A DNA stretch of 64,000 nucleotides. It comes from UBA11524 sp034104265. Lineage in GTDB: Bacteria > Bacillota > Clostridia > Christensenellales > Aristaeellaceae. The DNA lies in NCBI GenBank assembly GCA_034104265.1, contig JAXEEE010000132.1:1-64000 (forward strand), written 5' to 3'. The position numbers and the translations under genes are program-made. The notes below the pieces were generated by a model. The model was not told the origin of the DNA and ran no database searches. It was given only the letters and a program-made list of their open reading frames with translations. Below, one piece after another: positions 58,412-64,000 of this stretch. Within the stretch, counting starts at the first letter, position 1. Each line of letters starts with the position of its first letter.

Positions 58412-59362
58412 ATGAAAAAGGCGGAACGTGTGGCACTGTACGGTTCCGGCAAGGAGTACTGGCGCCGGCTGGGCATGGACATCAAGGGCAGCATATGGCT
58501 GTACATCCTGCTGATCCCCGGCTTTGTGTACTTCGTGGTGTTCAAGTATCTGCCCATGTGGGGCGTGGTGATCTCCTTTGAGAACTACGTGCCCTATTCG
58601 GGCATCTTCGGCAGCCAATGGGTGGGGCTGAAGTGGTTCAAGTACTTCTTCTCCAACCCGTCGTGGCTCAGGTACCTGAAGAACACGCTGATCCTCTCGG
58701 CCATGAACATTGTGTTCTTCTTCCCCGCGCCCATCATTCTGGCGCTGATGCTCAACGAGATCCGGCACCTGCGCTACAAGAAGCTCATGCAGACCTTGCT
58801 TTACGTGCCGCACTTCATCTCCATCGTGATCGTGGTGTCCATCACCTACGTGATTTTCGGCACCAGCGGCATTGTGTACAAGCTGACGGAAGCGCTTGCC
58901 GGCTCCCCGGTGAAGTACCTGACCGATCCGAAAATCTTCCGCTGGATGATCATCGGCCAGACCATATGGAAGGAAACCGGCTGGGGTACCATCATCTTCC
59001 TGGCGGCGCTGACCAACGTGGATATGCAGCTCTACGAGGCGGCCATGGTGGACGGCGCGGGCCGCTGGCGGCGCATGTGGCACATCACCCTGCCGGCCAT
59101 CCGCTCCACCATCGTGCTGATGCTGGTTCTGCGCATGGGCAGCGTGCTGGATACGGGCTATGAGCACCTGATCCTGATGGCCAACTCCTTGAACCGCTCC
59201 GTCTCCCAGACGCTGGACGTGTTCGTCTACGAGCAGGGCATCAAGGCTGGCCAGTTCAGCTACGCCACGGCCGTGGGCCTGCTCAAGAGCATCGTCAGTG
59301 TGACGCTGGTGGTTACGTCCAACAAGATCGCGCACGCCCTGGGCGAGCCCGGTCTGTATTAA
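58412..59362 (+). CDS. ABC carbohydrate transporter permease, LplB/UgpA type
   Basis: A 316-aa protein with six membrane segments. The N-terminus reads LGMDIKGSIWLYILLIPGFVYFVVFKYLPMWGV, matching LplB-type permeases of Firmicutes; the cytosolic EAA loop that contacts the ATPase is YEAAMVDGAGRWRRMWHITLPA. It forms the channel with the next gene product and imports sugars or oligosaccharides delivered by the binding protein. No ATPase gene is nearby; a shared MsmK-type ATPase encoded elsewhere is usual. GGAGG lies 11 bases before the ATG. Confidence 0.93.
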   Translation: MKKAERVALYGSGKEYWRRLGMDIKGSIWLYILLIPGFVYFVVFKYLPMWGVVISFENYVPYSGIFGSQWVGLKWFKYFFSNPSWLRYLKNTLILSAMNIVFFFPAPIILALMLNEIRHLRYKKLMQTLLYVPHFISIVIVVSITYVIFGTSGIVYKLTEALAGSPVKYLTDPKIFRWMIIGQTIWKETGWGTIIFLAALTNVDMQLYEAAMVDGAGRWRRMWHITLPAIRSTIVLMLVLRMGSVLDTGYEHLILMANSLNRSVSQTLDVFVYEQGIKAGQFSYATAVGLLKSIVSVTLVVTSNKIAHALGEPGLY

Positions 59363-59375
59363 GGAGGCGGCTGAG

Positions 59376-60323
59376 ATGTTGAAGAAGCATAACAAGCAGG
59401 CCCAGCAGGAAGAATTCAAGGTTTCCTCCGGCCCTGTGGGCACCACCTCCTCCCTGGGCAGCCGCGTGTTCGACGCGATCAACTACACCGTCATTACCCT
59501 GGCGGCCATCCTGACCATCCTGCCCTTCATCTATATTGTGGGCGCGTCCTTCGCCTCGGAGTACGAGCTGTCGGTCAGGCCCATGTTCATCATCCCGCAG
59601 GATGTGACCCTGGACGCCTACAAGTACATTTTCTCCTCCAACAAGCTGGTGCAGTCCTTCGGCAACTCGGTGTTCATCACCGTGGTGGGCACCATCATCA
59701 ATCTGTTCTTCACGGTGACCTTCGCCTACCCCCTGTCGAAGAAGTATCTGCGGGCCCGCGGGTTCCTTTTGAACATGGTCATCTTCTCCATGTTCTTCTC
59801 CGGCGGCATGATCCCCAGCTACATCCTGATCTCCAACTGGCTGGGCATGAAGAACAGCTACTGGTCCGTGCTGATCCCCGGCGCCATCAGCGCCTACAAC
59901 CTGATGATCGTGAAGAACTTCTTCCAGGGCATTCCCCAGGAGCTGGAGGAGTCCGCCCACATCGACGGCTGCAACGACCTGGGCACCCTGATCAAGATCG
60001 TGCTGCCCCTGTCCCTGCCCGTGCTGGCCACCTTCGGCCTGTTCTACGCCGTGGGCCACTGGAACGCCTACTTCGGCGCGATGATCTACATGACAGGCGC
60101 CCGTGAGAAGTGGCCCCTGCAGGTGATCCTGCGCGAGATCATCGTCATGAGCACCACCTCCGCCGGCGACATGGCCCTGATGGATCCCAACTTCGTGGAG
60201 CCCCCGGAGCAGTCCATCAAGATGGCGGTCATCGTGGTGGCCACCGTGCCGATCATGTGCGTGTACCCCTTCCTGCAGAAGTACTTCGTCAAGGGCGTCA
60301 TGGTGGGCGCGCTGAAGGGCTGA
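59376..60323 (+). CDS. ABC carbohydrate transporter permease, LplC/YtcP type
   Basis: A 315-aa protein with six membrane segments and an EAA loop LEESAHIDGCNDLGTLIKIVLPLS. Start TSSLGSRVFDAINYTVITLA and the end VYPFLQKYFVKGVMVGALKG are typical of the LplC/YtcP (UgpE-like) subgroup. It pairs with the preceding permease, 13 bases upstream. The ribosome binding site is AAGGAGG. An inverted repeat lies between this gene and the binding-protein gene. Confidence 0.93.
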   Translation: MLKKHNKQAQQEEFKVSSGPVGTTSSLGSRVFDAINYTVITLAAILTILPFIYIVGASFASEYELSVRPMFIIPQDVTLDAYKYIFSSNKLVQSFGNSVFITVVGTIINLFFTVTFAYPLSKKYLRARGFLLNMVIFSMFFSGGMIPSYILISNWLGMKNSYWSVLIPGAISAYNLMIVKNFFQGIPQELEESAHIDGCNDLGTLIKIVLPLSLPVLATFGLFYAVGHWNAYFGAMIYMTGAREKWPLQVILREIIVMSTTSAGDMALMDPNFVEPPEQSIKMAVIVVATVPIMCVYPFLQKYFVKGVMVGALKG

Positions 60324-60344
60324 CGCGGGAAACATTCACCAACG

Positions 60345-60382
60345 GTTATCAGCGGCGTGTCGATACGCCGCCGGAAGATAAC
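60345..60382 (+). other. Intercistronic hairpin before the binding-protein gene
   Basis: Nested repeats GTTATC...GATAAC around GCGGCGT / ACGCCGC with a six-base loop. Position between permease and binding-protein genes fits an mRNA-stability element that raises binding-protein output. Confidence 0.5.
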
Positions 60383-60407
60383 AAATATGCAAGGAGGTAT
60401 CTGTACT

Positions 60408-61898
60408 ATGCGGAAACTGATTGCTCTGTTCCTGTGCGCCGCGATGCTCTTCTCCGTGATGAGCTTCGCCGTGGCGGAGGAACCCCTCGTCGTCACCGTG
60501 ATGATGCCCGACTTCTACACCGACGTTGACTTCCAGGTGGAAGGCAACCCCGTGCTGGACGCCATCGAGGCGGCCTCCGGTGTGCGGCTGGACATCCAGT
60601 GGGTGGCCAACTCCTCCTACGGCGATATGACCAGCCTGACCCTGGCTGATCCCGCCAACATGCCCATGCTGATGGTGCTCACCGGCGCCCGTGATCCGGT
60701 CGTGGTGAACTCCGCCCGCGCCGGCGCCTTCTGGGACATCACCGACTACATCGCTGATTATCCCAACCTTGCCCAGGGCAGCCAGGACATCTACAACAAC
60801 ATCTCCGTGGACGGCCGTATCTACGGCATCTACCGCTCCCGCGCCCAGGCCCGCGGCGGCATCTACTACCGCAAGGACATCGCGGCGAAAATGGGCATCA
60901 CCGAGGAGCCCAAGACCATCGAGGATTTGACCAAGCTGGCCTACGCCCTGTCTGACTACAGCGACGACAGCTACGCCCTGAACATGGTCAAGTATGTTGC
61001 CGGTACCATCGGCATCATCACCGTGGCCCATGGCGCGCCCTATCAGTGGGGCGTGAACGAGGAAGGCAACATCTATCCCGCTCACGAGGATCCCCATTTC
61101 CTGGAGGGCCTGAACTGGCTGCGCGACCTGTACGCTGCCGGCGGCATCAACCCCGACTTCATGACCATCGAGTCCGGCGAGTGGGACAACATCGAGCGCA
61201 CCGGCAAGGCCTTCATGCGCTTCGACTGCATGGACAACACCTACCGTCAGCAGGAATGGTTTGAGAAGAACGAGGGCGTGACCGAGGACATCTGGGCCAT
61301 GGTTCCCGCTGTGGAGAACGCTGACGGCGAGCTGCGCATGTGGCCGCAGAATGCCGGCTACTCCGGCGAGGTCGTGATCACCAAGGCCGTGAAGGACGAG
61401 GAAACCATGAAGCGCGTGCTGGCCTTCCTGGATTGGTGCAACACCGCCGAGGGCCAGACCCTGCTGAACTGGGGCCTGGACGGCACCACCTTCTGGATCC
61501 GTGAGGACGGCTTCCGCTACACCAACCCCACCGATGACGCCGACATGAGCCTGCAGGTGCAGACCATCCAGCACAGCATGAACCAGCTGGGCACCAACGT
61601 CAACGGCGACCTGACGCCTCCCCAGAAGCTGACGGCTCTGCGCGACGAGTACAACGGCTATCAGGTGTCCATGAAGCCCTACATCATCAACGATCCCTGC
61701 CATCCCCTGACCAGCGAGACCTACACCAGCTTCGGCTCCACCCTGAGCACCATGCTGGAGGACGCGCATGTGCAGTACATCGCCGGCATCATCAACGAGG
61801 ATGAGCTGCGCGCTGTGTGGCAGTCCTGGAGCGACGAGGGCGGCGCTCTGATGACCCAGGAATACAACGAAGCCTATCACGCCGCCAAGGGCGAGTAA
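60408..61898 (+). CDS. Extracellular sugar-binding protein of the ABC importer, without a lipobox
   Basis: The 496-aa protein starts at MRKLIALF (AAGGAGG upstream). A signal peptide ends near SFAVAEE; no cysteine follows, so the lipid anchor usual for Gram-positive binding proteins is missing. The mature part is a type I solute-binding protein of the LplA/YtcQ-like group (VTVMMPDFYTDVDF; YRKDIAAKMGI; NWLRDLYAAGGINPDFMTIE). It would capture an oligosaccharide for the two permeases. Without lipidation it may be retained by an uncleaved N-terminus or by interaction with the permeases, or released. A terminator follows. Confidence 0.88.
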   Translation: MRKLIALFLCAAMLFSVMSFAVAEEPLVVTVMMPDFYTDVDFQVEGNPVLDAIEAASGVRLDIQWVANSSYGDMTSLTLADPANMPMLMVLTGARDPVVVNSARAGAFWDITDYIADYPNLAQGSQDIYNNISVDGRIYGIYRSRAQARGGIYYRKDIAAKMGITEEPKTIEDLTKLAYALSDYSDDSYALNMVKYVAGTIGIITVAHGAPYQWGVNEEGNIYPAHEDPHFLEGLNWLRDLYAAGGINPDFMTIESGEWDNIERTGKAFMRFDCMDNTYRQQEWFEKNEGVTEDIWAMVPAVENADGELRMWPQNAGYSGEVVITKAVKDEETMKRVLAFLDWCNTAEGQTLLNWGLDGTTFWIREDGFRYTNPTDDADMSLQVQTIQHSMNQLGTNVNGDLTPPQKLTALRDEYNGYQVSMKPYIINDPCHPLTSETYTSFGSTLSTMLEDAHVQYIAGIINEDELRAVWQSWSDEGGALMTQEYNEAYHAAKGE

Positions 61899-61923
61899 CA
61901 GGCTGACAGAGATCCCACCACCG

Positions 61924-61967
61924 GGGGCTGCTGCAACCATCCACAGGAGGGGGCGGCAGCCCCTTTT
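61924..61967 (+). terminator. Terminator hairpin after the binding-protein gene
   Basis: Stem GGGGCTGC / GCAGCCCC with a 24-base loop, then TTTT. Confidence 0.6.
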
Positions 61968-62057
61968 CCATCCTGCAGGGCGCGAAAAGCACGAAGATAC
62001 CTTGACGGCCGCGCCCTTTCATCCTATCATGGAGAAAAAACAGGAGGTACCATCATC

Positions 62058-62858
62058 ATGAACAAGGTATACTGCTGCTATCCCGGCGGCAAGCACAAGG
62101 CCCTGACCCTCAGCTATGACGACGGCAAGCTGCAGGATCGCCGCCTGGTGGCGCTGTTCAACCGCTACGGCATCAAGGGCACCTTCCACATCAACAGCGG
62201 CTTGTTCGACGATCCCCGGCGCATCAAGCCCGAGGAGATCGCCACGCTGTACGAGGGCCATGAAATCGCCTGCCACACCGTGACCCATCCCACCATCGCC
62301 CGCTGCCCCCTGCCGGAGGTCATGGAAGAGGTGCTGGAGGATCGCCGGGTGCTGGAGGGCATTGCGGGCTATCCCGTCCGGGGCCTGAGCTACCCCAACG
62401 GCTCCCTCAGCGATGATATCGTGGCCATGCTGCCCATGTGCGGCATCCGCTACTCCCGGGTGGTGGGCTCCTCGGACAGCTTCGCCCTGCCGGAGGATCC
62501 CTATCGCTGGCAGGCCACCTGCCACCACAACCACCGCCTGCTGGAGCTGGGCGCGGAGTTCCGCGCGCTGTTCAAGCAGCAGTACCTGTACCTGATGTAC
62601 GTCTGGGGCCACAGCTATGAGTTCGACGACAAGAACAACTGGGATCTGATCGAACAGTTCTGCGCGGAGATGGGTGGCCAGGAGGACATCTGGTACTGCA
62701 CGAACATCCAGTTCATGGACTGCATGGACGATTTCAAGCGCCTGCAGTTTGCCGCGGACAACAGTTTCGTCTTCAACCCCAACGTGCGGGACTGCTGGAT
62801 CCGCGTCAACGACGGCGAGCCCGTGTGCATCCCCGCCGGGGCGACGGTGCGCCTGTAA
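62058..62858 (+). CDS. Polysaccharide deacetylase-like protein
   Basis: A 266-aa protein without signal peptide. NodB-type motifs: LTLSYDDGKLQDRRL (motif 1, D-D), GHEIACHTVTHPTI (motif 2, H-x3-H), and RGLSYPNGSLSDDI (motif 3). All metal-binding residues (Asp, His, His) are present. Cytosolic members deacetylate sugars or act on oligosaccharides. It shares a transcript with the next gene (12-base gap) and follows the transporter operon, which suggests a role in processing imported acetylated oligomers such as pectin fragments; this is inference. ACAGGAGG precedes the ATG. Confidence 0.82.
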   Translation: MNKVYCCYPGGKHKALTLSYDDGKLQDRRLVALFNRYGIKGTFHINSGLFDDPRRIKPEEIATLYEGHEIACHTVTHPTIARCPLPEVMEEVLEDRRVLEGIAGYPVRGLSYPNGSLSDDIVAMLPMCGIRYSRVVGSSDSFALPEDPYRWQATCHHNHRLLELGAEFRALFKQQYLYLMYVWGHSYEFDDKNNWDLIEQFCAEMGGQEDIWYCTNIQFMDCMDDFKRLQFAADNSFVFNPNVRDCWIRVNDGEPVCIPAGATVRL

Positions 62859-62870
62859 GGAGGGCTGGCC

Positions 62871-63890
62871 ATGATCGAGTACCGCGACCCTGTGACCGGG
62901 TATCTGGTGCGCCGCTACACTGAGGGCCCTGAGCGCAACGCCAAGCTGTACTTCACCACGGAGAATTTCTCCGTGGATGACCGGTACTTCTACTTCAACA
63001 AAAACCAGACCAACGGCTGCAACGACGGCGGCTGCTACCGGGTGGACGTGGCCACGGGGGACATGACCCTGGTGACCGACGCCAGCTACCGGGGCTTTGC
63101 CCTGGACCGGGAGAAGAACCAGGCCTACGTCTGCCGCAACAACACGGAGGTCTTCGCCGTTAACCTGGACGACAACAGCATGCGCAAGGTGGGCGATCTG
63201 CCTGCGGGCGGCACCATCACCGGGCATCTGACGGCGGCGGATACCGGGCGCATTGCCTGCAGCTATCACCTGGCCAGCAAGATCTACGCGCTGGTGATCC
63301 TTGACCCGGGGAAGGAAGCGGAGATCGTCTACCGCAGCGACTACCGCCTGGGTCACGCGCAGATCTGCCCCACGGACGAGAACCTGATCTTCTACATCCA
63401 CGAGACGGAGGGCGACGCCTTCCAGCGCACCTGGATGTGCGACGTGAAGGAGCGCTACATCCGCCCGTACTATGTGGAGCATCCCGACGAGTGGATCACC
63501 CATGAGGTCTGGGCGGCGGACGGCAGCGAGATGGCCTTCATGAAGCTGCGGGGCAGGGTGATGATCGGCGACAAGGACGGCCGCCACTTCGACCAGGCGG
63601 CGGAGGGCGAGCAGCTGCTGCACCCCTGCCTGAGCCGGGACAGAAAGTGGATCTGCGCCGACCGCATCAGCTACCTGGGGGTGACGGTGCAGGAGGGCGT
63701 GGTGCTCATCGAGCGGGCCACGGGCAAGCAGAAGCTCATCGCCACCACCGGCAGCTGCAAGTCCGGCGCGGATCACCAGCACCCCTCCTTCAACCGGGCG
63801 GGGGACATGATCCTGTTCAACAACCCGGACGAGAACGGCATTGCCCAGGTCTGCACCATCGACCTGAAGCAGGTGCTGGCGGATTGGTAA
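62871..63890 (+). CDS. Oligogalacturonate lyase-like beta-propeller protein (PL22 type)
   Basis: A 339-aa protein with a seven-bladed beta-propeller pattern. Motifs match oligogalacturonide lyase (PL22): LGHAQICPTDENLIFYIHETE, WITHEVWAADGSEMAF and DHQHPSFNRAGDMILFNNPDENG, which carry the His/Gln residues that bind the metal and substrate. PL22 enzymes cleave digalacturonates in the cytosol at the end of pectin breakdown; no signal peptide is present, in agreement. Located downstream of the deacetylase and importer. TolB-like repeat proteins are the alternative if the His positions do not align. A terminator follows. Confidence 0.8.
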   Translation: MIEYRDPVTGYLVRRYTEGPERNAKLYFTTENFSVDDRYFYFNKNQTNGCNDGGCYRVDVATGDMTLVTDASYRGFALDREKNQAYVCRNNTEVFAVNLDDNSMRKVGDLPAGGTITGHLTAADTGRIACSYHLASKIYALVILDPGKEAEIVYRSDYRLGHAQICPTDENLIFYIHETEGDAFQRTWMCDVKERYIRPYYVEHPDEWITHEVWAADGSEMAFMKLRGRVMIGDKDGRHFDQAAEGEQLLHPCLSRDRKWICADRISYLGVTVQEGVVLIERATGKQKLIATTGSCKSGADHQHPSFNRAGDMILFNNPDENGIAQVCTIDLKQVLADW

Positions 63891-63897
63891 GCACGAC

Positions 63898-63935
63898 AAA
63901 AGGGACTGCCGCAGATGAAGCGGCAGTCCCTTTTT
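63898..63935. terminator. Bidirectional terminator
   Basis: Perfect 11-pair stem GGGACTGCCGC / GCGGCAGTCCC, preceded by AAAA and followed by TTTTT. Confidence 0.85.
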
Positions 63936-63940
63936 GCGTG

Positions 63941-64000
63941 TCAGCGGAGGGAGAAAACGTAGACCTGGCAGGGATTCCATTCGTCCCACAGGGTGGGGAA
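63941..64000 (-). CDS. 3' end of an unidentified gene
   Basis: The last 19 codons and TGA stop of a minus-strand gene that continues past the right edge. The visible C-terminus reads FPTLWDEWNPCQVYVFSLR. It is placed six bases after the bidirectional terminator. Too short to name. Confidence 0.6.
   Translation of the reverse strand, partial: FPTLWDEWNPCQVYVFSLR

Overview
The window is high-GC DNA from an endospore-forming Firmicute, most likely a gut-type Clostridia. The evidence is a GerA/GerB/GerC-type germination operon, a DUF1540 small Cys protein, strong Gram-positive ribosome binding sites, LplB/LplC-type sugar permeases, an ECF sigma factor with a membrane partner, and a maf-mreBCD-pbp2-minD-rodA operon. 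Order-level placement (for example Christensenellales) is only a guess. I see no rRNA, tRNA, insertion sequence, prophage or CRISPR array.

Layout. 1-5.6 kb: the start of a small alarmone synthetase (minus, cut by the window edge), a DUF389 membrane protein, an XRE-type regulator, a split threonine/serine exporter and a secreted protein. 5.7-12.2 kb: catabolic genes (D-aminoacylase-like amidohydrolase, GH43-like, GH13 and GH3 enzymes). 12.3-15.0 kb (minus): ECF sigma factor, its putative membrane partner and a secreted protein. 15.2-16.4 kb: an aldo/keto reductase with two ferredoxin clusters, followed by a hairpin-rich intergenic repeat. 16.7-25.3 kb (minus): the cell-elongation operon maf-mreB-mreC-mreD-mrdA-minD-rodA, with no minC or minE. 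25.5-30.0 kb: a QueT-type transporter (minus), DUF1540 and the three germination genes (plus).

30.0-51.2 kb (minus) is the most unusual part: nine closely spaced genes of about 21 kb. In transcription order they are a secreted VWA/cadherin-like membrane protein, a 1218-aa tubulin/FtsZ-superfamily protein, an 842-aa unknown, a zinc-finger P-loop GTPase, an 1102-aa unknown, a small membrane protein, a 975-aa relative of the first gene with no recognisable MIDAS, a polytopic VWA protein and a membrane-tethered transglutaminase. A near-perfect match to a SigH promoter lies upstream and a terminator hairpin lies downstream. Three of the membrane proteins end in Asp-Phe-COOH, and both N-terminal cytosolic tails in the set are rich in D/W/F motifs. 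I infer a membrane-spanning apparatus: VWA and transglutaminase domains outside, and a GTPase, a tubulin-like protein and two large unknown proteins inside, possibly switched on in the transition to sporulation.

51.2-55.1 kb (minus): an obg-led housekeeping operon (obg, methyltransferase, yhbY, double GNAT, uracil-DNA-glycosylase-like). 55.3-58.0 kb: a phosphodiester-glycosidase-like secreted protein (plus) and a UPF0210/ACT-domain pair (minus). 58.4-63.9 kb (plus): an ABC carbohydrate importer (two permeases and a binding protein without a lipobox), a polysaccharide deacetylase and an oligogalacturonate-lyase-like beta-propeller, suggesting use of pectin-derived oligomers. The last 60 bases hold the 3' end of another minus-strand gene.

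Gene calls rest on reading the translations by eye. Family names come from remembered motifs, not from database searches.
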